From positions 16,820,001 to 16,884,000 of the forward strand of contig JAZBRS010000050.1 of NCBI GenBank assembly GCA_037176725.1: a stretch of DNA of 64,000 nt. The letters run 5' to 3'. The translations under genes were made by a program, and so were the position numbers. The notes under the pieces are model-generated. The model searched no databases. It was given only the letters and a program-made list of their open reading frames with translations, and had not been told where the DNA came from. This document shows, piece after piece, positions 22,798 to 34,621 of the stretch. The DNA comes from Posidonia oceanica. Taxonomy: Eukaryota; Streptophyta; Magnoliopsida; Alismatales; Posidoniaceae. The first letter of the stretch is position 1. Each line of letters starts with the position of its first letter.

Positions 22798-22950
22798 TCG
22801 GGCTGGCAACCCTAACTACTCGGCGATAGGTCCGTTAACCTGTCATCCTCGGGCTGGCAACCCTAACTGCTCGGTGATAGGTCCGTTAACCTGTCATCCT
22901 CGGGCTGATATCCCTAACTATTCGGTGATAGGTCCGTCAACCTATCACCT
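22798..22950 (+). repeat. Tandem hairpin repeats, ~50 bp unit (B)
   Basis: Three units of the form GGGCTG(G/A)(C/T)A..CCCTAACT(A/G)(C/T)TCGG(C/T)GATAGGTCCGT(T/C)AACC(T/G)(A/G)TC. Each contains an inverted repeat (GATAGGT/ACCTATC). Related units recur at 24385-24430, 24540-24590, 24790-24950 and 63917-64000. Confidence 0.8.
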
Positions 22951-24473
22951 TGCACATTCTCCTGCATATCTATCTGCCACCTGTACATATCTATCATCAT
23001 GCATGTCATTTCTTGCATCCTGTAAAGCAAAAGCACCAAAAAGATCAAGATAATCAGAAAACGCAAAAATATTTTCTCGCATTGTTGTTGGTTTTCCTTT
23101 TTATGTTTTCTTAAACCAAAAAACTGTAAAAAACACAAAACCAATGCAAAAACCTAAAAACATGCTTGTCCCTTCCCTTCTAAAATATACAAAACCCATA
23201 AACAATTGTATAATCAGAAACCTGGCTACGGACAAGCAGCAGCGCCTGGAAGATGTCAAGCAGTGACAATCTTAGGCAGGTCTCACCCGAGCAGCGCCAT
23301 CTCTTGCATGTGGCCACAAAGTGAGACTGAGAGTAGAATAGAGCATCTCTCTAAGTTTCAGAACACTACAAGCGAGATCCACCTTATCAAGAGAGTCCAC
23401 CGAACATGGAGAGGACCGAAGCAGAGCAGAGCATAGCCAGAGGTTGTAAGCACACATTGCAGAGGCTGAAGGTGTACGTCGATCAGCCAAACGCTTAACG
23501 CCTCTTCCAGGACTGCTACCCCAAGAGGGCGAGGTCATGCATATCCAAAAGAATAGAGATCATGTGAGCAAAAGAATATGATAACATGATATGCATGCTG
23601 AGCATAAAAGAAAAATGAAGACAGAAGTCAAAGAAAGAAGGCGCTCAGGAGAGGAGTGACTCGGACGAGCGTCGAAGCCCCCTCAGTTATCAACATCAAG
23701 CGCCACACTGGCGAATGCACAAGACATCATATTTGGAGGACCTGGCCCCACCCTCCGAGCGCAGCAGCATGCTCCAATCCCTATACAGACAACATTTACT
23801 TCTTGGAAGGTTAGATGCAAATTCGGTCACTCAAGAGGGGAAAAGAAATATCATCCTGTGAGCGTCCAAAGCGCTAGTCGGTCCTCAAGGAATTAAGATG
23901 GAGGCTGTGAAGCTACATCCAATGCTTCTGCTACCCGTATGCAGCCGAAGGCTATACTCTGCAAAGCCATAGCCTCATCCCGAGCCAAGAGTGAGAATGA
24001 GAGCCATCGACCACAACTCGGCATGACGTTGCTCGAGGATTGAGACCCCCTGAGTCTGAAAGTGCAGAAGCACCCTCTTAGCAGCTACTTTTAAGTCCAA
24101 AGTCACCAAAAAATGCATGCCGTAAAATATTGTTATCTTCTTCTCTCCCTGTTTTTGAAAATCGGAACCAAGGGCGAGCACTTTTGCCTGCCTCACTCAG
24201 AGGCTCCGCGCCTTTCAAAGTTTTGCCGCCCACCGCGTTGGGTAGGTCCTTGATGACCGGTGTGTCCCTCGTTTGTCACCTCGTGACGCCACGAAGCATG
24301 CCCGCACTGAGACCATTGCACACTCACCACGGAGGTTTCCTATTTTCTCTGTATTCTCTTGCATTCTATCATTTCTTGCATCCGAGCTGGCACCCCTAAT
24401 TGCTCGGCGATAGGTTCGTCAACCTATCATCCACCCATCTTTCGCATTTCCGGTGCCAGGGGCGCTTCGACTG

Positions 24474-24671
24474 TCCCCTGGTATCATCCTGATACTAAGG
24501 GCATCTTTTTTGCTGCCCCATGGTATCGTCCCCCTCTTCTCACCGGGCTGGCACCCCTAACTGCTCGGCGATAGGTCCGTCAACCTATCATCCATCCATT
24601 CATTCATCCACCTTGCATTTTGATGCCATGGGTACTTCGGCTGTTCCCTGGTATCATCCTGATACCAGGGG
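24474..24671 (+). promoter_or_regulatory. Two copies of a GGTATCA/TGATACC hairpin (B)
   Basis: CCCCTGGTATCATCCTGATACTAAGGG (24474-24501) and TCCCTGGTATCATCCTGATACCAGGGG (24645-24671), in pieces as described. Each is followed by GCATCTTTTT. Homologous copies occur in C at 37991-38018 and 39869-39894. The stem is conserved, with compensating or near-compensating changes. Confidence 0.65.
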
Positions 24672-25085
24672 CATCTTTTTGCTACCCCGTGGTATCCCAT
24701 CTCCATCTCCATTGGGCTGACATCCCCAACTGTCGCGGGTGTGTCTTCGGACCTCTGCCGTGCCTTCTGGTTCGGTATTCCTGCCCCCTGTCCACCCTCA
24801 TCGGGCCGATACTCCCTAACTATCCGGTGATGAGTCCGTTAACTCCTCATCGGGCTGATAGCCCTAACTATCCGGTGATGAGTCCGTCAACTCCTCAGCG
24901 GGCCGATAGCCCTAACTATCCGGCGATAGGTCCGTTAACCTATCACCCATTTCATCTTAGTTTAATAGCATTCTATTGCATATCATGGCATATCATCAGC
25001 ATTCGCATTGCATGACATCATATAGCTTCTTTGTATCCTTTGTAGAGTTAGTCTTAGTATTGCATTTCATCATTACATGGACATG

Positions 25086-25440
25086 GCGTGCTTAGGATTC
25101 GATCCCCTGGCTCGCGTAGTGCTTAAGGTACCATTCTCGGCGCCCGCAAGACTTTCGCAGCTTGCCTGCTTCGGATGGCACCCGCAGTAGTGCACGGCCT
25201 TGGTATCGTTTTCTCGGTTCTGCATGCCCGGTGTTCCACTATTTATACCTTGCATTCCACTGCATAGCATCGCGCGCTTAGGATTCGATCTCGCGGTTCG
25301 CGTACTGCCTAAGGTAGCACCCTCAGCATCTGCAAGACTTTCGCAGCTTGCCGGCTTTGGATGATACTCGCAGTAGTGCGCAGCCTCGGATCGTTTTCTT
25401 GGTCTCGCGTGCCCCATTGCATAACATTGCACCCTTATTG
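25086..25440 (+). repeat. 186-bp tandem duplication in B
   Basis: Copy 1 starts at 25086 (GCGTGCTTAGGATTCGATC) and copy 2 at 25272 (GCGCGCTTAGGATTCGATC). Both contain CAAGACTTTCGCAGCTTGCC and end near GCAGTAGTGC. The copies have diverged at many sites. Confidence 0.75.
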
Positions 25441-25539
25441 CGCTGCTGCTCCTCTGTGGTCCATACACCAACTCCCGTATTTCGCTCTCCCGGGCCTTTC
25501 GCGCCTGCCACCGCATGCACATCCACAGCATATTTACTT

Positions 25540-25690
25540 CCAGCACTTTCATTTCAGCACTTTACTTCTAGCACTTTCCTTCCAGCACTTTCATTTCAGC
25601 ACTTTACATCCAGCACTTTCCTTTCAAGCACTTTACTTCTAGCAATTTCCTTTCAGCAATTCCCTTTCAGCACTTTGCTTTCAGCTTTTG
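25540..25690 (+). repeat. 18-19-bp tandem array (B)
   Basis: About eight units built on AGCACTTT(A/C)(C/T)TTC with TTTCAG or TTCTAG between them. No match is seen in C or F within the window. Confidence 0.75.
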
Positions 25691-26497
25691 CATTGCATTG
25701 CATTTTTCGCCTCTCCCGCGTGCATGCACCATCCCGCTTTCCCCTAGGGGGAGTACAGCACAGTAAGCTTTAGCATAAGCATACCATTTGCATTAGCATA
25801 GCATTCTAGTGTCTGCATTTCATCTGCATTTGCATTCACCTTCTTGCATTGCCTTGGACACCCCATGCATTGCATTGCCCCTCCCTGCCTTTTCCGCCTG
25901 TTTGCTGCCTCGCCTGGAGGCAAGCGTTTTCTCTTTCTCGCAACCTTGCGAGCTCCTGCTCATTTTCACTTGTCCCGAATGGACAAGGGCCTTTGGCCTC
26001 CCTCAGACTAGCAGCCAACTTGCCTGACGGCAAGCGCGTTGGTCCTTCTGGAGCCGCTGTTGCGCAAGCTTGGACGAGCAGCCAACTTGTTGCATTGCAT
26101 CATCACACTTTCTGCTTCCACTCTCTGCTTCCCCTCGCTTCAGCATGCAACACACTGCACTGCACTCGCATCAACATTAGCACTCATAGCATAGCAAACA
26201 CCCACAGCATCCGCACATGCACCAGCACAGCATCTCTTCATACATAACATCAGCATCATCAGCATCATCAGCATCATTTGCTTTGCATCAGCATCATCAT
26301 CATCATCTGTACTAACTTTTACTAACTTCTGCATTTGCATGCATTGCATTTGCATTTTGCATTGCGGCAACGGGTCATGACTTTCGGTGCATCCACCGAA
26401 TAAGTGGCTCACGCCAATAGCAAACTTCTGCTCCCATTGGTCAGATGGGGTGTCTTATCAACCTTGAGCTGCGGCCTTGCTTCGCTTGACCTTGCTC

Positions 26498-26506
26498 AGG
26501 GAGGGG
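26498..26506 (+). promoter_or_regulatory. Polypurine tract of element B
   Basis: AGGGAGGGG, followed by CATC and the 3' LTR start. The identical tract precedes the LTR of C at 40310-40318. It primes plus-strand DNA synthesis in this class of element. Confidence 0.85.
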
Positions 26507-26510
26507 CATC

Positions 26511-29500
26511 TGTTGACACCCCATTTTGACAGGCTGAATCAATTGGAATCTTTTGGTAGCTTCTGAATCCAAATCTAGGTCCAAACCTACACATCTCCTT
26601 TCATCCATCTTTCCAAAACAAGCCCAAACCTAACCTAGAATCACACCTCTTTCCCAAGCCCAAAAACTACCCATAAACCATAGGAAAACTCACCCTTCCC
26701 AACTTAGCAAACCCACCAAAAACCCTTAGAAATTTCAAACCAAAGCCATTCCCCAAAATCCTAGAAAACCTAGGTAAAACTACCCTTTTTCTACACCTCA
26801 AAAACCATTCCAAAACCTTCCCAAATCCAAACCCAAATCCTAGGCCTAACACTAGAGACCCTAGGCCACGCACTCCTCAAATTTCACCTCTTTTCTAAGC
26901 CTCTAAACCCTTCATTTCATCAAATTATCCTTTTCCCTCTATTGGATTATTCTTTTCTCTCTCCACTCTCTCTCCTTCTTATTCTCCTACTTTTCACTTC
27001 ATCCTCTCTCTTTTTCTTGCCTGGCTGTGGGCCCACCATGTGCATCTATATCTTCTGCATTTTATTTACATTTTTATTTTATTTTTAGCTTATTCCTTGG
27101 TTTTTTAATATTTACTTTCCTTCCACTCCCCTTTTTCTTCTTTACTCCCTTATTTCTTCCTTTTCTTTTTCCTTTTCCCTTTCCTTTCCTTTCTTCCACT
27201 AAATCTCTGAAAAATCTTTAAAAAACCATTAAAACTCTAAAACAAAAGAAAAACAAATCAAAACCCTAAAAAGGAATAATTAGAAACCTAAACAAACAGT
27301 TAAAAAACAAAAACCTAACTAAATCTAACTAAAGAAGGAAACCATGAATGTGATCTACAAAATACAAAACTAATAAAAAGAAAATACTATAAAATCAAGC
27401 GAAAAACCAAAATATAATCAAAACAAGCAAAAGTAAAGACCCTACTAAAAACAATCAAAAAACAAATCCCAAAAAGAAAGAAAACAATTTAAAATACTAA
27501 AGCAAGTAATTAAGAAAAAATTTAACTTAACAAATCTAAAAGAAACAATTTGAAAACTTAACTAAAAAGGAAAAAGAAATAATCAAAAGGCTTGAAACAA
27601 TTTAAAAAACACTTAACAAGAAACTTAACAAGAAAAACTACAAACAAAAAAATATTAAAAGAACTTAACAAGCAAAATAAAAAATGATTTAAAGAAGAAA
27701 AACCCTAAAAAGACTAAAATCTAAAAACCCAAACTCATCCTAACTAGTCAAAAAGTAACCCATTAAAAAATCCTAATTAAAAATCCCAACTTAACAAGAA
27801 AAACGTAACAAGAAGAACCTAACTAAAAACAATTAAAAATTTTAACAAACATTTTAAACAAAATAAAAAACAATTAAAAGAAAACTTAAAATCCTAATCA
27901 AACATTAAAACTCTTCCTAATCCTAATTAATCAATTAAAAACAACCATTAAAAACCTAATCTAAAAATCTGAATTTAAACACAACTACTTTAAAAACATC
28001 TTCAAAACTTTTCTATTTTTATTTTTATTTTTTAAAAATTTTCTTCCTCTCCTTCCTTCCACTTTCTTCCTTTCTTCCTTTCTTTTTATTTCTTTCTTTT
28101 CCTTGGCCCGGTCCAGCCCAGCCACCCATTCCCCCTCTCCCTCCTTCCTTCTTTCTTTCTTTTTCTTTTTCTTTTTTCCTTCGTACGTGGCCCAGCGCAC
28201 AGCAGTCCTCCCCTTCTTCCCTCCTTCTCCTTCTTCTTCTTCCTCAGCTTCAGTCTCCTGCTAGCCATCTCCCTCTCCTCTTCAAATTCAACTTCTCCTT
28301 CCCTCTCGGTCACCTCAGCTCCAGCTCACCTCCTTCCTCTCTCAGTTCTCAGCGGGACATCCGGGGCATTGATTGCCAGTCTCTTCGCCGGTCGTGCTTC
28401 ACCCTCTGCAACAGCAGCCCGTGCTGGTGGATTTTCAAAATCCTTGCGCGCTCACCCAATCGTGCCCCCTGTTAAAGCCTCGCCCCCATCACCTCCTTCA
28501 CTGCCTTTTTCGTCGTCCAAAAAGGGAGAGAGCAATCTAGAGCTGAGAGCCACCCAATTCTCCTTCTTTCCCACTGCAAAAATAGACCTCTTCTTCCTCT
28601 TTCATTCCACCTAAACCAGAGCCTCCATCCACAGCAAAACCACTCCCAATTCTGCCCCCAAATCCACCCAAACTCCAGCATTTCAGGCCACCCTTCCACA
28701 GCCCGAATCACCCTGAAACCACCCCCAACTCCTCCTTTTCCAAAGCAGAACCCAACACTTCTTCCTCCAAGAATTCCCATCTCCACAACTCACTAAACTT
28801 GCCCAAACTCCACCACCATACTCCCTGAATCACCAGCTTTCCAACCCATCTGAGCCTCAGCCATCATCACCCTCACAGCCGGAACCCATCACCACAAACA
28901 CCTGCAACACATTTCTGCCCAAAATCCCCTCAGCACCAATCTCCTTCTCTAGCCTTCCTCAGACCAATTCGAGGCCTCCTTCACGTTCACCAGGCCTCCA
29001 GCATGTCGCCGGAAGCTTCCACCCAGCTTTGGGAGCAACAGCTCACCTTCCCCACCTCTGGCATCCAGCTGAGCACCCACAGAAGCCGATTCCCTCTCCG
29101 GTCGTCGAAGCTCTGCTACGGATATTCAGGAAGCTCCGGAGGACTCCACTGAGAAGTTCCAACCACTCGCGAGCCGTCGACGACCTCTCCATTAGCCTGA
29201 CGAAGCTCGTCGGCATCCACTGAACCAGCTCGCGTCGGGAGGACTCCTCAGCCAGCAAAACAGGTACTGCTCCTTCCCCCTAGGCTAGTTTTCATTCCCT
29301 CTTGCTTTTCCAGCCTTTAGAATAGGGTTTCCCTCCCTTCTGCTGCTAGGTCAACATCACTGCACCTCCGTCTTCTCCGGCGAACTCTGGCTCTGTCCCG
29401 CCGCACCAGTTAGCAGAACTCCGTTCTGAGCATCCCCCGTGGACCGCACGAGCTCCAGGAGCATGCCGGTGCTTCTAGATCGCTTCCCCGTCGCGCCGAT

Positions 29501-32497
29501 CGTCCGGTCGACCTCCGGAAGTCCAGCAGGCCTCTGTCACCTTCTCCGGGCCATCTCCGGGCCGATCTCACCTTCTCCGGCCATCTCGCCGTGCGTCGCC
29601 TGATCTCCACCTGTCTCCGGTGAACGCCGCCGATGCTTCCTCGCCTCCCCAGCTTCCCTCCTCCGTTGTTCCCGGCCACTGGTAGTGATCTGCTACAGTG
29701 GCCGCTCGCCTGTGAAATTACTTTGCTTTTATTTCCTTTTAGTTAGCAAATTTTACCATGTATTGCCTTTTCGCCTTCCGTTTTTGTTTTATTGCTTTCC
29801 AGTCCTGCCATCGTTTAAGATTCATTTGAGTTTGAATTTAAATCATATGAAATTGCATGAAAAACCTAAAAAACTGATTAATTGCTAGTTAGTCCTCCTA
29901 CTGTGTTTTTCTTTAAGTTTTAATTTATTTCTAGCCCAGCATGTTATTTTATTTGCCTTTTGGTCCTCTGCAGTTACAGTTTATTTATTTTTCTTTATTT
30001 CCAGCCCAGTCATTTATTTTATTTACATTCCAGTCCATTTACAGTTCATTTAAGTTTCTGCACATTTATTTTCTAGTCCTGCTATTTATTTTATTTACTT
30101 ATCAGTCCTGCAGTAGTTCAAATATAGATTTTCTTCTTTATTATTTTTAGTCCTGTAGTTTTTTATTTTTGCATGTTAGTCCTTTAGTTGATAATCTCAT
30201 TTAATAGTCTGACTTTACCTTAGTAAATTGCATTTTAATCCTGCCTTTTATTTTATTTACGATTTAGTCCTCTGATCTGTTGATTTAAGCATTTATTTTC
30301 CATCTTTTCTTATTGCATTGCATTATTTCCCCATGCTTTTTGAATTTTGCACATAAGTCCTCCATTTGCATGCACAGCATCTGTTTTTTAACATTTTTCC
30401 TTATAAAATTGCATTTTAGATCCTGCTTGTTTTGAAAGTACACATAGGTCCTCTGCATGTTTTCAAAACTCATTTAAATGCATATTTTTGCTTATAAAAT
30501 TGCATTTTGACCCCTACATGTTTCAAAATTGCATGTAAGTCCTCCACATGATTTCAAAACTTATTTAAATGCATGTTTACCTTATTAAATTGCATTTTAA
30601 ACCCTGCATTTTGTAAAATTGCATTCAGACCCCCAAGTTTTCAAAAACCTTGCATATAAGCCCCTAACTTTTCAAATTCTTTGCCTTTAGGTCCTTAACT
30701 TTTTCAAAAATTGCATTTAGGTCCTTAACTTTTCTAAAAGATCATTCTTAGGTCCTTTTCTTGCATTTTTGCATGCATTGCACCCATGCATCTTTGCATT
30801 TGGCATCTTTGCACACACTTAAGCATTCCTAGCTCCCATTTACGTGGGAGGACCTGTTTTGCACACCTCTAGGACCTCCTTTACACTTAGATGCATTCTT
30901 CTCCCCTGTTCTGGCCCTTCTGCCTTGAAGCCAGCTTATCTTCTGATCTAACCGCCGGATCTTCTCAGCCAAGCTACCTGGGCGACCCCGGTGGAGCGCT
31001 CTTCCATGCAAACCAAGCATTTCTCAGATCAGGCTTCAGATTTCCAAGGTAAGTCCTTCTGAACCCCTGCACAGCATTCATTTGCGCACCATTTGCATTG
31101 CATGCATGGTTTTTGCTTCCTGTTTTCTCGAGCATGTAGATTAGGACCCCCTCTTCTTATCTATCAACTTTATCTCCCTTTTTCGCATACTCTCAGTATT
31201 TTGGGTCGAGTTTTTCCCTTGGATTCACTTCTAATTGCGACTTTCTTCCCCCTTTTCCATGATCCGATCGCATTGCGTGCTTTTGGCAGCGTGCGAGACT
31301 TATCGTGGGACACTTTGGTGGGAAACAGTCACAAGACAGTGGTGATCCCTCCACTTGCTTCCTTTCCCCTTTGTAGGTCTTCACACCTACATTGCGTGGT
31401 CTTTAAGTGGTGCTTGTTCTTACACTTGCATCGTTTGCCTCCCCTTTGCTTCTCTTGCTCTTCCTCTTTGCATCTGCATCTGCATGGCTTTATCGATGTT
31501 TTATTTCGCTTGGTTTGGCACCGTTTTGCGTGCCCACTTCGCTTTTGGCACCGTTTCGCGTGCCCGCTTTGTTTCTTCCACCGTTTTGCGTGCCGATCTT
31601 GTTTTCTCGCACCATTTTGCGTGCTGGCTTTGTTTCTAGCACCGTTTTGCGTGCCGCTCTTGTTTCGTGCACCGTTTCACGTGCCGCTTCTGTTTCTTGC
31701 ATCGTTTTGCATGCTGGCTTTGCTTTCTCGCACTGTTTTGCGTGTCCGCTTTGTTTTTCGCACCGTTTTACGTGCCAATCTTGTTTTCTTGCACCTTTTC
31801 GCGTGCCGCTTCTGTTTCTCGCATCGTTTTGCGTGTTTTATGCTGTTTTCTCTTGCATGTTGGCTGCATTGCTTGGTTTTACCGCCGTTTTATTTTTTCG
31901 CCTGCATTTGCATATAGGACAGTGATGCTTACTGTCTAGAGTTCTCACGAGCCAGGTTTCGCCTGGTTCGGAACACAGACAGCGTTGCTGAGCACTTAGA
32001 CTGCATGTTTACATCCTTGCATTGCATTCCACCACTTAGAGCACACCTATGAGCATCCACTTAGGCATTCATTGGTACTTAGGCATTCAAACCTGCATTT
32101 CCTACGTATGCGAGCGTAATCCTAGAAAGACCGATTCTCGGGCGTGTCGGGGGTGCCTAACACCTTCCCCGCACGTAACAGGAGTCCTTGCCCAGTCTTT
32201 TGGCCTGCAATGACTGTATTGCCCTTATCCTAGGCATGAGTCATATCATTTGCGTTCATTTGCCTTTGTTTTCCTTTGCATTGCTTTGCATTGCATCCTT
32301 TGCTTGGTTTTGCGTGTTAACTCACGCATTACCCTGGTTTTCCTTGTCTCCCGATAATAGACACGGTGGCGACTTTGAATTGTCTTTTCTTCTTCTTTTC
32401 TTATCTTTTCTCCTCTGTTTTAAATGTTTTCGAGTTGAGCCTTCCTCCTCGGACATAGCCGCTAATAGTGAACCTGATTCTGATTGGGATTACTATA
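26511..32497 (+). repeat. 3' LTR of element B
   Basis: It starts TGTTGACACC and ends ATTACTATA, where the last CA dinucleotide has become TA. Long stretches are almost identical to the 5' LTR. The exceptions are patches opposite 14.33-14.7 kb and especially 15.55-15.96 kb (here about 29.27-29.68 kb), which carry many substitutions and an indel. It contains the A-rich block (27.21-27.99 kb), 30-bp array (31514-31844) and hairpin (about 31949-31970). Confidence 0.9.
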
Positions 32498-32502
32498 CCA
32501 CC
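32498..32502. repeat. Target-site duplication of element B, right copy
   Basis: CCACC directly after the 3' LTR, equal to 12796-12800. It confirms that B is a complete insertion. Confidence 0.85.
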
Positions 32503-32532
32503 AATTGAGCATGTCAAAATGGGGTGTCTACA
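32503..32532 (-). repeat. LTR E, first 30 bases
   Basis: On the minus strand it starts TGTAGACACCCCATTTTGAC, the same LTR start as element C at 40323. It continues across element B into 12795 and downward. It abuts the pol sequence of C directly at 32533, where ATTGC (32533-32537) is the candidate target duplication of D/E. Confidence 0.8.
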
Positions 32533-34109
32533 ATTGCGAAGCCAAGTATAGCACCAAAGAGAAAACCTGCCTGTCTCTTGTCTGGGCCACACAGAAGCTA
32601 AGGCCCTAGATGATGGCGCACTTGATCCAGTTCCTATGTCGACATGACCCCATCAAGTTCCTTTTTCAGAAGCCGGCCATGGTAGGCCGATGCGTCAAGT
32701 GGCAGGTGCTATTGTCTCTGTATGACATTACCTTCGTCACACAGAAATCCATGAAGGGGCAAGCCATGGCAGATCATCTAGCTGACTTCCCACTGCCTGA
32801 ATATCAGCCCCCGCAGACACAATTTGCCATGGAGGATTCACAACAGAAGGATCCTGAAGATGAACTACAGTGGCCTTTGTACTTCGATGGCGCAGTCAAT
32901 AGAAGGGGCAGGGGCATCGACGCTGTCTTAGCAACGCTGCAGGGAGAGTTGATCCCATTTGCAAGGAAGATGACATTCCCTTGCACTAGTAATGAGGTAG
33001 AGTATGAAGCCTGCCTTCTAGGACTGCAAGTCGCACTCGAGCATGATATGCGCAAGCTGCATGTACACGGGGATGCGATGCTGGTCGTCTCCCAGGTCAA
33101 CGGCGATTGGAAGACCAAGGACCCCAAGCTGGTACCTTACCATGAATGCTTACTGAAGCTGATAGAAGTATTTGAAAGCATCCGCTTCACATACATGAAT
33201 AGAGCCAAGAACGCTTATGCAGATGCTCTGGCAACCTTAGCATCTTGGCTCACTATACCCGAGTATCGTGCAGTGGACGTATTAGTCACTCGTGTGGAAC
33301 AGCTCGCACACTGCATGAGCATCGAGGAAGCGAATCTAGCAGAGGAATTTCCATGGTACCATGACATCAAGGCCTTCCTGGAATCTGGCAGCCTCTCGCC
33401 TTACGCCTCAGCAGCAGACAGAAAGACTTTGGTGCGTTTGGAATCAAAGTATGTGATAGGGACAGGACATCTATACAGAAGATTTTACAATCAGACGCTC
33501 CTATGCTGCGTAGACAAGAAAGAGGCCAACACACTGATGCTCCAAGTCCATGCAGGGACCTGTGACCCTCATATGAACGGTGTGTTGCTAGCAAAGAAGA
33601 TTATGCTCCAAGGCTACTTCTGTTCAACCATGGAAGCAGACTGCTGCCATTTTGTGCGTAGGTGCCATAGCTGCCATTTTGTGCGTAGGTGCCATAGCTG
33701 CCAAGTCCATGGGAACTTCATACATGCTCCCCCACAGGAATTGCATAGCATGTCTTCGCCATGGCCTTTCTCCACTTGGGGGATCGACATCATCGGCGGC
33801 ATACATCCAGCAACCTCCAACGGTCATCGCTACATTCTGGTCGTGATCGACTACTTTACCAAGTGGGTGGAAGCAGCCTCCTACAAGACTGTCACTGCCG
33901 TGGCTACAGAGAAGTTTATCAGAAACAACATCGTAGCCTGGTATGGGGTCCCGCACGCGCTCATCTCTGATAATGGCTCAAACTTCATAGCCAAGAGGAT
34001 CGAAGACTACCTGCAGAGCTTCAACATCAAGCATCACCGATCCTCGCCTTATCTGCCACAGATGAATGGTGTAGTAGAGTCTGCCAAAAAAATCTTGTCA
34101 AGATCTTGA
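32533..34109 (+). pseudogene. Element C RNase H and integrase (5' truncated by insertion)
   Basis: The first bases encode the tail of the RT-linked RNase H, with TAG at about 32607-32609 just before the main open stretch (499 codons). The archaeal-type RNase H has Asp in LYFDGAV, Glu in SNEVEYEACL, Asp in VHGDAML and the AYADALATLAS end motif. The integrase zinc finger (VHAGTCDPHMNG...CHSCQVHGN) contains an in-frame 27-bp duplication. The DDE core has GIDIIGG, LISDNGSNF and NGVVESA. A frameshift near 34090 (an A run, where F has CAACAAAAATCTGG) separates the integrase end. Confidence 0.87.
33649..33702 (+). repeat. In-frame 27-bp duplication in C integrase zinc finger
   Basis: The segment encoding HFVRRCHSC occurs twice in tandem; element F has one copy at the same place (RFVRRCHNC). 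The duplication adds a second CxxC pair to the HHCC finger. Confidence 0.85.
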
Positions 34110-34621
34110 AAAAGATGGCAGAGACTCACAAGGACTGGTATGACAAGCTTCCGTATGCACTCTGGGCCTATAGGACATCAGTCCAGACCTCGACAGGAGC
34201 AACCCCGTACTCACTGGTGTACGGCATGAAGGCAGTACTGCCTGTTGATGTAGAGATCCCCTTATTGCGGATCCTACGAGATGCCGAACTGGAAGAAGCA
34301 GAATGGGTCGAAGACCGCTGCATCCAGCTGAACCTGATCGATGAGCATAGGCTGCAGGCCATGCATCATGCTCAGTGTTACCAGAAGCGTTCAGCCAGAG
34401 CATACCTGAATAAGGTTATGCCCAGACGCTTCCATCCAGGGGATATGGTCCTTTGAGCCATCCATCACCCAGACAGCTGAGGCAAATTCTGGCCCAACTG
34501 GCATGGCCCTTTTCTGATCAAGCGGGTCTTCTCTGGCGGTGCAGTAGTCCTTGAGGACATGGACTAGGTTGAACAATCAGAACCGGTCAACGCATGCTAC
34601 CTCAAGAAGTACTACCAGTAG
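34106..34621 (+). pseudogene. Element C integrase C-terminal region
   Basis: In a shifted frame it continues with KMAETHKDWYDKLPYALW, the GATPYSLVYGMKAVLP motif and RFHPGDMVL, then two in-frame stops (about 34454 and 34478), one more at about 34564, and the end KKYYQ with TAG at 34619-34621. The same end occurs in F (60869). The Gly-Pro-Tyr/Phe-type tail (WHGPFLIKRVFSGGAV) is present; no chromodomain follows, as expected for the TAT lineage. Confidence 0.85.

Larger units (their letters stand above)
22335..26497 (+). other. Non-coding 3' region of element B replacing pol
   Basis: About 4.2 kb with no pol motif. Contents: a splice-donor-like CAG/GTAAGT at 22630/22631; hairpin repeats of the GATAGGTCCGTCAACCTATC type (22798-22950, 24385-24430, 24540-24590, 24790-24950); an unassigned stretch at 23200-24130; two copies of a 12-bp-stem hairpin (24474-24501, 24645-24671); a 186-bp duplication (from 25086); an 18-19-bp array (25540-25690); CAT/CAG microsatellites (26245-26310); and CGGGTCATGA...CCACCGAATAAGTGGCTCA (26365-26415), shared with C at 40180-40230. 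Confidence 0.75.
12801..32497 (+). mobile_element. Element B: complete non-autonomous TAT/Ogre-like retrotransposon
   Basis: About 19.7 kb, bounded by LTRs of 5,964 and 5,987 bp and a 5-bp duplication (CCACC). The internal part is about 7.7 kb: PBS (18766), leader, a broken gag (20192-22334), then about 4 kb of repeat-rich non-coding sequence, and a PPT (26498-26506). No protease, RT, RNase H or integrase motif is present in any frame. The LTRs are nearly identical over long stretches (for example 16.0-18.1 kb against 29.7-31.8 kb), so insertion was recent. Mobility must have depended on enzymes from a relative such as C or F. Confidence 0.9.

Noticed and set aside
24474..24520. Rho-independent terminator (hairpin plus T run)
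   Set aside because: The context is a plant Pol II retroelement, where such terminators are not used. Recorded as a structured element instead.
32512..32532. Terminal inverted repeat of a DNA transposon with 26511 or 40323
   Set aside because: The inverted match is simply the start of a minus-strand LTR (E); the split by B and its target duplication explain it.
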